This document shows, one piece after another, positions 23,455 through 35,589 of a stretch of 64,000 nt of DNA. A program made the translations under genes and the position numbers. The first letter of the stretch is position 1, and every line of letters starts with the position of its first letter. The notes below the pieces were generated by a model that saw only the letters and a program-made list of their open reading frames with translations, made no database searches and was not told the DNA's origin. Origin of the DNA: Humulus lupulus (Eukaryota; Streptophyta; Magnoliopsida; Rosales; Cannabaceae). The stretch covers positions 34,975,607-35,039,606 of the forward strand of contig NC_084802.1 in the NCBI RefSeq assembly GCF_963169125.1. The letters are read 5' to 3'.

Positions 23455-24321
23455 TGTTATCCCCAAATTTTGAAAATGATGATGTGGCAATAGAAATGAC
23501 AAGTGGCAAGGAATGGTTGGGTGACCTGGCTTAGGAGTAGCCCAGTAGGCCATCGAAGAATTTTGACTGGCTTGAGAAGTGTCATGACCGACCAGGCATG
23601 ACCTTGTCCGACCAGTCACGAGTTTGTCTGCCCAGGAATGACCTTGCCTGCCCAGGCATGACTTTTTCCGACCAGGCATGAACTTGGCCGATCGGTCATG
23701 ACCATGTCCAACCAGCTAAGTGCATGCCTGCCCAGTTAATTGCATGTCTGCCCAGTCAAGTGCATGACTGCCCAATAAAGGTGCGGCTGACCAGACTGAA
23801 GGTGATATGGATCAACTAGATAGAGCAGGACTACGTCAAGATTCCCAGAAATGGCTTCAACAAGAATCGGTCTTGGCATGCGCGAGAATCTCTCATTTAT
23901 CCCACAAATTTAGTGTATTGTTACATTTTGAATATTGTTGTAATTTAAATAAAATATGAATAATAAAATATCCCGATTATGGGGGATATCATCTGTGTGA
24001 TCCTAAGCCTATAAATACAAGGCTTATGGCATCATAAAGAGGACTTTTGGAATTTTGAACTTTTGATCTGAATTTTCTAGAGAGAGAAAATATTTGTATT
24101 TGAGAGAATTCCTGTATTCTTGTAATCTACACTGAAGAAACTCAGTTGACTCAGGTTCATCTGATCTTGAGTGTAGATATATAATCATAACTCTAAGTGG
24201 ATTAGGCTATTACCATCACATTGGGGCTGAACCACTAAAAAATCGTCTGTGTCGTTTATTTTCTCTTGAAGGTTTATCGTTTTTGATGTTCTCACGTCGT
24301 TGGCCAAAAACGCGGTCAACA
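23455..24321 (+). repeat. 5' LTR of element B (867 bp)
   Basis: TGTTATCCCC...GGTCAACA. It carries a 20-bp minisatellite with ten units (23591-23789) and a TATA box, TATAAATAC, at about 24010-24018. Confidence 0.93.
23591..23789 (+). repeat. 20-bp minisatellite in 5' LTR of B, ten units
   Basis: Units look like (C/A)CCAGGCATGACCTTGCCTG, with the last 1 base short. They read in step every 20 bases. The 3' LTR has twelve units. Confidence 0.9.
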
Positions 24322-24324
24322 TTT

Positions 24325-24343
24325 TGGTGCTTTCATTGAGAGC
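24325..24343 (+). promoter_or_regulatory. Primer binding site of element B
   Basis: TGGTGCTTTCATTGAGAGC, 3 bases after the LTR, identical to that of A. Confidence 0.75.
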
Positions 24344-24376
24344 CTAAAGAGAAAGACAGATGGTCCCTGAGATATT

Positions 24377-26500
24377 ATGGCGCCTAAGAACACCAATGCA
24401 GCCTCCAAGAAAACAGGCTCCTCTAAAGAGTCTGCCAGATCAGAAGGTTCTAGCCTTCAAGATCGTGAAACTGAGCCTAGAGTCGTGCTCGAGGATGTAA
24501 CCCCAGAGGTTGAAGAGCTCCAGGAAGCCATGAACGCCTTCCAGGAGGAGATGGCACAGTTCAATGCCAGACAGGAGGCATTCGCTGAAGAAATGGCTAG
24601 GCAGAATGCCGTATTCGAGCAACAAAGACGGGAGATGGACGCTAGGAGTGAGGAGATCCGGCGACAACAGGAGGAGGCCGATAGGCGACATTGCGAGGCT
24701 GTACTTGCTCTCGAGGCAGCTACGCAGCTGACCTGGGCCAATGCCCAAGCTGCACCTGGAGTGGCAGCCACCCCAGGAGCAAGGACCACAGAATCTGGTC
24801 GTAAGAACATTGATAGACCCCACTCTCGCGGACCAAGCAGGGGTGGTAGTAACCCACCTGGTCGTGAGGAAGATGGAGTCTGGTCGCACACTGCCTCAAC
24901 TCAAAGGGGGAATTCCAGAACCCCCTCAAGGAGCCACCGATCAGAGACTTCCAGGTCAGGAAGTCATAAGTCAGGTAGCAAGAAAACACCTCCTGAGCAG
25001 GAGCACAATAGAGCTCCTCGAGGTAAAGAAACTTCCCACTTCAAAGATGGGCATGGGTGTGATGAAGCTGACAGTCATCACACTGACCAGTCAAAGGAGA
25101 AGAATAATGGCAACCATCGAGGAGGAAAAGATTGCCCAGCTCAGACAGGAAGGCCACCACTGCATCCCAACTAGCGCAGTGGCAAGGAGCATGTTCCACC
25201 CAGCAAACCTTTCGAGAAGACTCGGAGTACAGTATTCGATCGATTGGGAAAGCACACTACTCAGAAAGATCTAAGGGACGTCATAGCTGGTAGAAGAAGG
25301 ACCGTCCCAGTCGAAGGGCAAGAGCCAATCCGACCTACCAGTCGAGTAGAGATACTCGATGATGGTTTGCCGGATAGGAGCGCCCGACCAGGCGGTCCCG
25401 AAAATGAGTCCCTAGCAGTGGCCCCAGGCATCCAAACCCAGCTTGATGCTTTGATAGCAGCAGTTCAGAGTTTGTCAAGACGAACATCTGCGATTGATCC
25501 GGTCGACCACAGGAGTGGCAGCCCTTTCTGTGCTCGAATTAGAGTAGCTCAACCACCAGTGAAATACAAAGCACCGGTACTGCCAGTTTATACAGAAAAG
25601 GCAGACCCGATAAGGCATGTTGGGAAGTTTGAAGATCAAATGGAGCTGCTCGGGGTGAGTGATGACTATCGCTGCAGAGTCTTCCCCACCACATTGTCCG
25701 ACACTGCCCAGGAGTGGTATTGGAAGTTTAAGCCTAACTCCATCACTTCTTGGGAAAGTTTTAGAAAGGAGTTTTGCAGGCAGTTTAGTGCTGCTCGGAC
25801 CCCTCCTATTTATGCCAATCACTTGGTAGATATTAAGCAAGGAAAAGATGAGTCTCTCAAGAACTACATACAAAGGTTCATGAGAGAAACTAACCGAGTT
25901 ACTGCAGTTGGAGATGAGGGGAAGATGGTGGCAATTTCTTCCGGCATTATCTATCGGGGTCCTTTGTGGGACAGCATTCATTGCAACCCAATTTCAACAT
26001 TACAACAATTTTTGGACCGGGCAGACAAATACATGAAGTTGGATGATGCGATTGAGAAGGGAGAGAAGGGCCTGAACAACCCGAGTGGATCGACTGATCC
26101 TCCCAAGAATGGTGGAAATGATCAAAATGGTGGTAAGAAACGTGGGAATAACGGGTCTGACCGCCACAATGAGAGTAAGGCTAAGTCGGGACCAAACGAC
26201 AAGCCAACGAAGTATGAACCTCGATTCACCAACTACACCACTCTTTTGGCGAGCCGAGCGGAGATCTATTTGGCCAGTCATCAAGAGGTCCCTTACTAGA
26301 AACCCCCACCTATCAGGAAGGAGATGAGTAAAAGAGATATGAACAAGTTCTGTCGCTTCAATGGAGACTATGGTCACGACACGAATGAGTGCAATCATCT
26401 CAAATATGAGATAGAGTTTCTCCTCTGGTCGGGGAAGCTGAAGAAGTATCGAGCAGAGAAGACCCAGGGAGAGGGAAGTAACAACAATCCTAGGTTCAAG
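24377..26500 (+). pseudogene. Element B gag
   Basis: Starts at the ATG at 24377. The N-terminal region is glutamate/arginine-rich and coiled-coil-like (about 24500-24720), then a basic, Ser/Arg-rich linker. The capsid-type gag domain is at about 25570-26070 (KADPIRHVGKFEDQMELL ... AQEWYWKF ... SWESFRKEFCRQF). The Cys/His motif CRFNGDYGHDTNEC is at 26351-26392. In-frame stops at 25172-25174 and 26297-26299 break the frame; all sequence stays in one phase. The other open frame over 24741-25274 is a shadow. Confidence 0.9.
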
Positions 26501-27433
26501 CGGCAACGATCCCCACCTTTGCAACCTGAACCTGTGGACTTCACACTAGATACCATATGTGGAGGTCCACATCTTGCTGGAGATAGTAATAAGGCGAGGG
26601 AGAGGTATGCTCACACCCTTCGTCATGAGTTGGATGCAGCATCAACCTCCGAAGTTATGATAGTGGAGGAGCAACCACCGAAGAACCCAAGATACGAAAG
26701 TGAGTCCCTCACTTTCACTGAAGAAGATGCTCGACACGTGAGGTATCCTCACAATGACCCTCTTGTTGTGATAGTCCAAATTGCCAATATGAAGGTGAAG
26801 AGATGTCTGGTCGATACAGGGAGTTCTGTGAACATTATTTATAAGTCATCCTTCGAGAGGATGAAGCTATCTATCAATGACTTGAAGCCGTGCTCTCAAG
26901 TCATTTATGGGTTCACTGGAGAAGGATTGTCACCAGCTGGAACTATCAGGTTGCCAGTTATGACGGGGGAGGCTCCCAAACATGAGACAGTAATGACCGA
27001 GTTTTTGATTGTTGACTGCCCGTCCGCCTACAATGTGGTTATTGGTCGACCACTGCTCACAAACTTACATGCGGTGGTTTCAATCTGGCACCTTTCCATG
27101 AAGTTCCCAACCAGTGCGGGCATAGGCTGCGTCCAAGGAGACCAGAGGGAGGCTAGGGAATGCTATAACGCCTCAGTAGCTAAAGCAAGGAAGGGGACCA
27201 AGGAAAGCAACATGATTGTATGTGCTGAGAAAGAGGAGGTGGACGAGATGGATGTCGACCTGAGTTTTGCAGTGGTAACCGACCAGGAAGAGATGTTAGA
27301 GGAGTTTGGCCAAGAGAGCACTCTTGGTTTAAAAGAGTAGAAAACCACATTTGGTGATGAAGTCACCAAATAGGGCGTTGCCCAAAGCGAGGGAAGGGAC
27401 TTTGATCCTCGCTTTGGGGATTATGAAAGTGAT
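26501..27433 (+). pseudogene. Element B protease
   Basis: Same frame as gag. The retropepsin-like active site is CLVDTGSSVNIIY (Asp codon 26813-26815), and VIGRPLL follows. It would cut the gag-pol polyprotein. The domain itself has no stop; TAG at 27338-27340 and 27371-27373 fall in the linker to RT. Confidence 0.88.
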
Positions 27434-28962
27434 GTGGGACCGTCCGAGGAGTTAGAGGAGGTCCTGATAGATGAGAATGACCTGACCAAAGGGGTCAAGA
27501 TTGGAAAAAAGTTGAAAGCAGAGGTGAGAGCACAACTGATAGAATTCTTGCGAAGGAATCAAGATGTCTTCGCCTGGACTCACAAGGTTATGGTGGGTAT
27601 CTCACCAACTGTGATCAGCCACGTGCTCAACGTGGATGAAAGCTATCCAGCGGTGCAGCAGAAGAGGAGATTGCTCGACAAAGATCGAGCAAAGGCTCTT
27701 GAGGAGGAGGTAGAGTGGCTAAAGGAGAATGGGTTTATAAGGGAAGCATATTACCCTGCCTGGGTTTCAAACCCAATGTTGGTGCCCAAACCCAATGGAA
27801 AATGGAGGACTTGTGTAGATTTTACTGACCTGAACAAAGCATGCCCAAAGGATTGCTTTCTTTTATGGAGAATAGACCAGTTGGTAGATGCAACCTCTGG
27901 TCATGAAACATTGTCCTTCATGGATGCATATTCAGGGTACAACCAGATCAACATGCATCCTCCTGATGAAGAGCATACCAGCTTCCGAACAGATATAGGG
28001 CTATACTGCTACAGGGTCATGCCCTTTGGACTAAAGAATGCAGGAGCTACCTACCAGCGTTTGGTGAATGGTATGTTCCGTGACTTAATCGGCAAGAGCA
28101 TGGAGGTGTACGTAGATGATATGCTGGTGAAATCAAAGGAAGCTGAAGGGCATGTACGAGACTTGGAGGAGTGCTTTGCAATACTGAGAAAGTACAACAT
28201 GAAGTTAAACCCCCTCAAGTGCTCATTTGGAGTGGGTTCTGGAAAATTTCTTGGGTTTATTGTGAACTCTGGAGGAATAGAAGCAAACCCGGAAAAAATA
28301 AAGGCTCTCATAGAAATGAAGTCTCCGGCCAGAATAAAAGATGTGCAAAGCTTGACTGGGAGGATTGCAGCTCTAAGCAGGTTCGTCTCTAAATCAACGG
28401 ACAAGTGTGTCCCGTTTTTTAACCTTCTTAGAGGGAGCAAGAAGTTTGAGTGGACGGTAGAATGTGAGCAAGCTTTCCAAGCAATAAAGGAACATTTGGC
28501 CCAACCTCCTGTTCTTTCGAAGCCCGTTGAGGGAGAAGACCTCTTTATGTACCTAGCAGTTATGGAGCACGTTGTTAGTGCTGCCCTAGTACGAGAAGAG
28601 GATAGAGTGCAGCACCTAGTGTACTATGTCAGCAAGCGATTGATAGGAGCAGAATCCCGGTATCCCATGATCGAGAAGTTGGCTTATTGCTTGGTACTTG
28701 CATCACTAAAATTGCGGCCATACTTCCAAGCACACCCCATTAAAGTCCTTACTGACTAGCCTCTACGCCAAGTCTTACAGAAGCCGGAATCGTCTGGTCG
28801 GCTACTTAAATGGGCAGTTGAATTGGGCCAATTCGAAATCAAGTACCAACCGAGATCTACTATTAAGGGTCAGGCTTTGGCAGATTTCATTGCTCAATGT
28901 ACAGGGATCGCTGATGTTCCAGACTAGCAAGAGCGTGTCACTGAGCAAAAAGAGAAACTTCC
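27434..28962 (+). pseudogene. Element B reverse transcriptase and first RNase H
   Basis: RT motifs in order: KPNGKWRTCVDFTDLNKACP, DAYSGYNQI, FGLKNAGATYQR and the catalytic YVDDMLVKS (about 28111-28137). The first RNase H follows (YYVSKRL, SRYPMIEKLA, KVLTD). TAG at 28757-28759 sits right after KVLTD. TAG codons at 28925-28927 and 28967-28969 break the linker to the second RNase H. The RT itself spans over 300 residues without a stop. Confidence 0.92.
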
Positions 28963-29394
28963 TACTTAGCAACTTTTTGTTGATGGGTCGTCGAATGAGC
29001 ATCATTCAGGAGCTGGGATTATATTGTTCACGCCAGAGAAATATCGAATTCATTGTGCATTAAGGTTCAGATTTAATGCATCTAATATTGAGGCGGAGTA
29101 TGAAGCGCTCCTCGTAGGCTTGCGCCTGGCTAGAGATGTGCATGCCCAGTCGGTGGAAGTGAACAACGATTCCCAATTGGTGGTCTACCAAGTCTTGGGG
29201 GAATATCAGGCAAGAGGCCTACGCATGGTGGCATACTTAAATAAGACCAAGGATCTGCTAGCACAATTCGAGGAGTACACCATCAAGTTAGTACCACGAG
29301 AGCAAAACTCTAACGCGGATGCTCTAGCAAAGCTAGCTAGTGAAAAAGATGTCGAAACTCTAAATATAATACCGATGGAATACTTGGCGGAGCC
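28963..29394 (+). pseudogene. Element B second (archaeal-type) RNase H
   Basis: Motifs FVDGSSN, IEAEYEALL, NDSQLVV and NSNADALAKLAS give the DEDD-type acidic residues of an RNase H. A second RNase H between the first and integrase is a known trait of the Tat lineage of plant Ty3/gypsy elements. No stop lies within the domain. A's matching domain is at 43824-44165. Confidence 0.88.
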
Positions 29395-30669
29395 GAGCAT
29401 TGATGAACAAGAAGCCATGCCGATCACGATAACTGACACCTGGATGACTCCCATCATTGCTTACCTTGAGCAAGGAACCCTCCCAGATGATCGTAATGAA
29501 GCAAGGAAGATTATGAGGCAAGCTGCTAGGTACACCATGATGGATGGAGTGTTGTATAGAAGAGGGTACTCCCTACCTCTACTCAGGTGCATAACACCCG
29601 ACCAGTCAAAAAATTTATTAGCTGAAGTGCACGAAGGGTTCTGTGGAGATCATGCTGGGGGGCAGAGTCTATCTAAAAAGATTTTGCGACAAGGATTTTT
29701 CTGGCCTACAATGAACGAGGATTCTATGGAGTATGTGAAGAAGTGTGATAAGTGCCAGAGATTTTCTAAAGTGCCCAGCACGCCTCCGAATGTCTTAAAG
29801 CAAATGCAGAGCCCATGGCCTTTTGCAGTGTGGGGCATTGATCTGATCGGGAAATTGCACAAAGGAAAAGGAGGAGTGTAGTTTGCAGTGGTTGCAGTGG
29901 ATTATTTCACTAAGTGGACTGAGGCCGAACCACTAGCCACAATCACCTCAAAGAAAGTGTTGGACTTTGTGATTAAGAATATAATATGTCGCTATGGTCT
30001 GCCCAAGAAGATAGTGTCTGACAATGGCACCCAATTTGACAGTGACATATTTACCGATTTTTGTACTTGGCATGGCATCACGAAAAGTTTCTCCTCAGTA
30101 GCCCATCCACAAGCCAATGGGCAGGTAGAAGCCATAAACAAAATCCTGAAGGACACTCTGAAAAAGCGTCTGGAACGAGCTAAGGGTGCTTGGGTGGAAG
30201 AATTGCCAGAAGTCCTTTGGTCATACAGGACTACTACCTGGACAGCAACTGGCCATACCCCATTTTCTTTGGCATATGGGTATGAAGCCATGTTACCTGT
30301 TGAAGTAGACCCACCATCTCATCGAAGGACCATGTACAACCAGGAGGAGAATCATCAATTGCTAGCAGAATCTTTGGATTTCCTCGAGGAGAGATGAGAG
30401 AAGGCAAGCCTGAAAGTTGCTGCTCATCAGCAAAAAGTGGCGCGCTACTTACATTCCAAAGTTCGAAATCGAAAGTTTCTGGTCGGAGATTTGGTCCTCA
30501 GAAAGGTGTTCGTCAGAGACCCGACAGCTGGTGTACTAGGACCAAACTAGGAAGGACCGTATCAAATTGAGCAAGTCTTGCCACCCGGCACCTACAAGCT
30601 TGCTCGGTTAAATGGAGAGCTGATCAGGAACTACTGGAATGGCGAGCACTTGAGGAAATATTATCAATA
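29395..30669 (+). pseudogene. Element B integrase
   Basis: HHCC zinc-binding region (HEGFCGDHAGG ... CDKCQRF, about 29630-29770), then the core. All three catalytic acids are present: VDYFTKWTE, SDNGTQFD, and the Glu in NGQVEAINK. The C-terminal part (GDLVLRKVF, GPYQIEQVLPPGTYKLA) ends at TAA 30667-30669. Stops: TAG 29879-29881, TGA 30395-30397, TAG 30547-30549. There is no chromodomain, as expected for Tat. Confidence 0.9.
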
Positions 30670-31560
30670 AATACTGCTTACAGAGTAGTAGCTTTGTATC
30701 AAGTGCTTAACTTGTTATTTAAGTTTGTATTGTTTGAGACTCGTTATTAGACACGTTTTGTCATTTATTTATTACGAGTAATAAAAGAGATCATGCGCAG
30801 CGTGGTCGAATCTTGCTACAAATTTTGCATGTGTTGATTTTTCTTGCTTGGCAGTGTTCAACTGTCATTACAATTTAAACAAAACAGGTCTTCTAAAAAT
30901 AAATATACATATATACCGAGCAGTTTTCAACTGGTCGGTATCCATCAGATGAATGACCAACGTTTAAATAGTTGCATGTTTTTGTAGTGGTTAACTACTG
31001 AAATATGTTTGTATATTCTATGTGTTTCACGAGTAGTAACTGCTCGGACAAATTCGGTCAAGTAGCAAGTGATCAAGGATTTTTCAACCCTCAATCACTT
31101 GGGGGGCACATAGGGTATATTGGCGTGCACTTCAACACGGGCAATAAGAGCACGAGCAAAGATATCTGTTTTTAGGCTGACTTGTAAATTTTTGAAGTCT
31201 AAAAGGCCATTAAGCTAACTTGTTTGACAAAGCTTAAGTAACTTGGAATTTTTTAAATTTTAAGTTAGAAGCAGATATTCGTGTGATAGTAAACGTTATG
31301 CTCATAAAATGTTAGAGCAATAAGAGCGTGAGAAAGTATATTTAGTATGGACTTATGAAATGTTTAGAATTTCTAAGTTAGAAAACTAAGTACTCATGTG
31401 AAAATAAAGGGCATATAGAGACTTTACTATTCACAATAAACTTGTAATGTTTTGAGTGTAAAAAAACTTAAATGTTTCAAGCTAGTTAAAAAAGAAAAGT
31501 AAAGTGCAAGTGCCAAACAGCTCGATCATACGAGCAAAAGTATATAACAAGACTCAAAAC
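30670..31560 (+). other. Element B spacer between pol and antisense gene
   Basis: AT-rich, no gene seen. It holds a second copy of the polypurine tract (31097-31108). GCAATAAGAGC-type phrases recur at about 31142 and 31317 within a degenerate duplication. Confidence 0.6.
31097..31108 (+). promoter_or_regulatory. Internal polypurine-tract copy in element B
   Basis: ACTTGGGGGGCA is identical over 12 bases to the terminal PPT at 35576-35587. It lies 430 bp after the integrase stop and about 450 bp before the last antisense exon. It could act as a central PPT or mark an old LTR boundary. Confidence 0.5.
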
Positions 31561-31635
31561 AAAGTATGATAGAAGGTTGGTAGGACAACAACTTGTCTGG
31601 TCGAGCAGAAGCTTCTTTGGTAGGATGAAGGATCA

Positions 31636-34076
31636 CTGGTCGGCTCTAGTAGGTTGATCAACCCCCTCCTTGGCATCAATTGCTCCTTCCGGTCGGAATG
31701 ATAGCGTAGGGGAAGCAGATGTAGTACCGCTAGGATTAGCAGCTTCCTCAGCAGCCCTAGCCTCACATTTGGCGAGCTCCTCTGCCTTAATCTCCTCGGT
31801 GAGAAAGTCGAGGTTGAGAGGCTTGTTTAGCTTCCACACCTGATAAAAACAGTTGAAGCAGGTCTCCTTGTAGCGAGTTAGATCAGCTTCCTTCTCCTGC
31901 TTCAGCTCCTCATTCTCGCGAATTAGTCCCTCACTCTCGCGAGCTAACCCCTCGTTCTCACGAGTCAGTCTGTCTAGCCGATCAGTCAATGACTTGTTGG
32001 CTTAGGTTAGTTGATCATTCCCATCATCCAACCCCTTAAGAGACTCCTTTTGCTCAGCCACAGTCTTCTCTGACCGCTCCAACTTGGATTGAAAAGCATC
32101 CACCTTAGCTCGAGCCTCCACCAGTTGATCATTTAAGACCTTGATCAACTCCTTGTAGTCGACTGATCGGTGTTGGGCATGGCAGATGGTCATGAGCGTC
32201 TCCATGAAAAACAAAAGGTTACTACAAAGTATGAACATAAGTAACAAACTATCTTGTGGTAGAGCACTTACATTCGCCAACTGAGCAATCCCTCTCTCCA
32301 AGACAACATCAACGTTGATTCGAGGGAAGGATTCAAAGCCTTGAATCGTTGAAGCGTCGTGGAGGGTCTGATCAACTGCCCCCCTCCCAATGGCACTAGC
32401 AGTACGTAGTGCCTCGCTCGAGCCGGACGGATGAGGGGGAGTTAGGCTCGCTGATGGAGGAAGCGAGGAAGGGGTCAACTGCAGGATCGTAACTAACCCC
32501 TCAGGTTGTCTCCCTTGGCTCGATGGCACTGTCCTCGGGACCTTGCTCGGGGGAGTGGAGCCCTTCCTTCGCCAGACTTCCTCTTCAGGGTAGGAGGAGC
32601 GATGCAGTGCCTGAACATCTCTAATCTGCAAAAGAGGAAAACACAAGATTCGTTAAAAAATATATATAATAAAATGTCGATAAGTATATTACTACTACAG
32701 TTTTATTAGTCTCAAATCACCAAGTTATCAAACATATTGCTATGACTACTAGACCTGAGTTGAGGATCTGATCGAGGAAGTCGTCCTCGTCGTCAGATGA
32801 TGAGCTGAGGTCCCTCTCAGGCTGGATGGCCTTTCCCTTCCCGGGCTAGGCAGGAATAGCAGGACTGCGCTGATACTCAGGCTGAGGCTCCCGAATGACA
32901 AGATCGCTTGGTCTACGGGAGTGCGGGGATGGCCCAGGAGAAAACTGGTCAGTCACCACCTCAGTCCCGACGTTGGACTGATCGGTCGCATTATTCTCCT
33001 CAGTGGTACTCTCCGCTGTAATATTTTGGTTACATGAAATCAGGCCCACCATCTGAAGGTTGTCCACGGTAACCAAAATTTTCACGTCCTTATCCTCAAT
33101 ACACATGTTAGCCAATGCCTTTGCTCGCTTGAACATCTCTTGAGTAGGCAAGGGTTGCTTGAACGGACCCGCATGTGTAAAAGCCAAGTTGTTGACTTTG
33201 ATGTATGATGTGAGAAAATACTCTGTGTAGTATTTCCCGGGTTTCGACTTGTGTGCGATACCACAAAGGTATTTAACCCCCTTTTGCCTGTGAAAGAGGT
33301 GGAAAAAACCCGTGTTCTTATGAATTGGGTTAGTCCTGAAGTCGAACAAGTAATGTACAGCGCAGACAACGCCTGAATCCCATTCGGTGCGATCTGGAAA
33401 GGGGAGATGTTGAAATAATCTGTTACAGACCGGAAAAAAGGGTGTAGCGCGAGTGTCACTCCTGCGTAGATATGGTGCATGGACTAGGCACAGTTGGTCC
33501 GTCGGGCCTGTTGGCTCTCTGGTGAGGGCGCGGACATATCACGTTCACCCCACTCAAACCCAAAGCTTGGATGTGTTTGTCGAACATCCCGAGATTGAGT
33601 TTTGTAGGCTGGGCAGTGAACCAGGAAGGTGTTTATTCTCTTGCATTCCGTGGTTTTTGGACGGCCAAGTGCTGGACCTCGGTGGCGAACTCCTAGGTGA
33701 TTCGTCTCCGAGCCTTGCTTGATTTTGACACCTGAAGAGGTGGTCTCGAAGAAGCTGCAGTGTAGGCCTCACTGCGTTCCACCACCTTTTGCACCGCTCT
33801 GCGCGCAACTTGTGGATCTTGGTCTTGAGGGAGTCTATTGGACTTCTTCACCCTCATGGTCGACTGTGCAGCCTGTTGAAGAAACTGCTCTTCGTGGAGG
33901 AAGTACAAAGCTAAACGGGGAAGGATCTGCTTAAAGCGGCGGAGGCGATCCTCAGGAGTGCGACTGGTGGAAGACTTTGATGAGGAATTGCTGCTTTGAG
34001 GGGTCTCGATTGATTGCGGGATAGATGTATCAGAGTCTGTGTGGTTGTCACCTCCCCTATAGTCAAAGCGATTCAT
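31636..34076 (-). pseudogene. Antisense gene of element B, coding exons
   Basis: On the minus strand the ATG (34076) directly follows an acceptor, TTTTTTTAG. Order: a Ser-rich N-terminal part with a basic stretch (33693-34076); a region like Pfam 'putative gypsy type transposon' (PF04195), with LALHPFFRSVTDYFN and SPFQIAPNG at 33370-33460; an acidic stretch, SSSSDDEDDFLDQILNS; and a coiled-coil C-terminal part (31850-32150; SLTDRLDRLTRENEGLARE). An intron is likely at 32626-32754 and another donor GTAAGT lies at 32266-32271. Frame changes near 33700 and 33350 and several stops break it. The function is unknown; such proteins are found in Tat elements. Confidence 0.75.
32626..32754 (-). other. 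Predicted intron in B's antisense gene (129 bp)
   Basis: Donor CAG|GTCTAG and acceptor TTTTGCAG|AT on the minus strand. It joins the acidic SDDEDDFLDQ region to the next exon. Not tested for reading frame because of upstream frameshifts. Confidence 0.5.
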
Positions 34077-35178
34077 CTAAAAAAATTAAAAAATGGGGAG
34101 GTGAGTAACCATACAGATAAAATTCAACAAGAACAAAATTTATTTTTCTACTTAGAAAAATTTATCTAAGTAGTAAAAATATAGCATGCATGGGAAAAAA
34201 TAATTTTAGTGCTTAAAAGTGCCTAAAAATGTTTAAAAGTGCTTAAAGTGCTTACGGCATGGTGTCCGAGTGTGCCGTGTGTGCGTCGTGTGTACATGCC
34301 TGCTGTCCGAAGGGCTGGGTGTTGCTTCTGAGCGGATGCTTGTGCATCCAAGGAGCCCAGCGCCCCTGGCGTGCCTACGATGATGTCCGACCGGATGCCT
34401 AATGTCCGAGAAGGAAGCAGATGCATCCGAGGAGCCCAGCGCCCTAGCGTGCTTACGAGGGTGTTCGACCAAGTGCCTAGCGTCCGAGGAGAAGTAGCAT
34501 ATGCCCGAGGGGTTGCACACCTTGCATCCGAGGAGCCCAGCGCCCTGGCGTGCTTACGAAGGCGTCCGACCGGGTGCCTAATGTCCGAGGAGAAGCAACG
34601 TGGACCATGGGGCTCGCCTAAGGTCTGAGGGGTTCAAATTGCCATGTCCGAGCCCACCAAGAGTCCGGTCGGATGCACTTGGGACCGGGGAGCTCACCTA
34701 TGGTCCGATCGAACCACATGTTTATAAAGAAAAAAAAAACAGCAATGGCCAAACGGCCATACCCCAAATCTCACCATAGTCCCTATTCCGAAAAAAAACA
34801 AAGCCTAAAATCCCTAACACAAACATATTTTTTCATCCAAAACACACAATCACAAGATCAAAATAGAGAAATTGAAAAGTTTTTCAATGTTCTTGAAACC
34901 ACATATACCATCAAAAACCCTAAAACCCATGTTCATGATTTAGGTTAGAATGACCTATTTTTCTTTAAATTTCTATGAAATTGAAGATAATATTGGGTTA
35001 TCCATAGTCTAAACAACATCAAAACAGCCACCACACACATTATATCTCCAAGATTCATAGACAAAATTCAAGAAAAAATGCCCCATGGAGTTTCGGCCAT
35101 TACATGTGTTGTCATGGAGTTTTTTTTTTAATTTTTTTTTTTTTACAAGAACATGAGGGCATGGAAGAGAAGACTTAC
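34077..35178 (-). other. Predicted first intron of B's antisense gene (1102 bp)
   Basis: Donor GTAAGT (minus strand 35178-35173), acceptor TTTTTTTAG next to the ATG. It contains a GC-rich minisatellite at 34340-34615. Confidence 0.6.
34340..34615. repeat. GC-rich minisatellite in the intron, three units
   Basis: GAGGAGCCCAGCGCCCTGGC-like units start at about 34345, 34424 and 34525, each followed by GTGCTTACGA and a TCCGAC phrase. Spacing is 79 and 101 bp. It explains the long open frames on both strands here. Confidence 0.75.
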
Positions 35179-35340
35179 CCAATATTGAAGAGCCCTTGAA
35201 GAATGCTTGAAGAATGAGAAGCTTCCTCTTGAAGACCCTTAAGGGTCCGGCCAAGAGATGAAGATGAAAGAGGTTCGGCCAAGGAAGGAAGGAAAAGATG
35301 AAGGGTTTTTAAAAATCTAATTTTCTTGTGTGTGTGGGAA
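35179..35340 (-). pseudogene. First, non-coding exon of B's antisense gene
   Basis: Minus-strand, pyrimidine-rich sequence (CTTCATC and CCTTCC repeats) ending at GGGTAAGT. It holds no start codon in frame with the later protein across the intron. The transcription start is an estimate from the TATA position. Confidence 0.45.
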
Positions 35341-35357
35341 TGTGTAAGTGTAGGGAT

Positions 35358-35366
35358 CTATTTAAA
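35358..35366 (-). promoter_or_regulatory. Reverse-strand TATA-like box of B's antisense gene
   Basis: TTTAAATAG on the minus strand, 223 bp inside the 3' LTR and 180 nt before the GTAAGT donor. It is weaker than the A and G boxes, but in the same place. Confidence 0.45.
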
Positions 35367-35575
35367 GGAAAAAAGTGGGAGTTACCACTTATTTTTGGAC
35401 CCTTGGAATTCCTGGGATATTTTTTCTCCCCACGATTATGAGCAGTTATTTGCAGTGATCGTGGTCTGTGGAGTTGTGGTCTGCTGCATGGTAGGAAGAT
35501 GAACAGTTATTTTGTTTTATATAGTGCCGTCAGCTGTGGAGAAATTTTTTTATTATGTGAGATATCATATAATAA

Positions 35576-35589
35576 ACTTGGGGGGCAAA
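35576..35589 (+). promoter_or_regulatory. Terminal polypurine tract of element B
   Basis: ACTTGGGGGGCAAA directly before the 3' LTR. Confidence 0.85.

Noticed and set aside
24741..25274. 177-codon frame overlapping B gag
   Set aside because: Shadow of the gag frame; gag continues in the original phase after a TAG at 25172.
34223..34628. Overlapping open frames on both strands
   Set aside because: GC-rich minisatellite without stops; no protein similarity.
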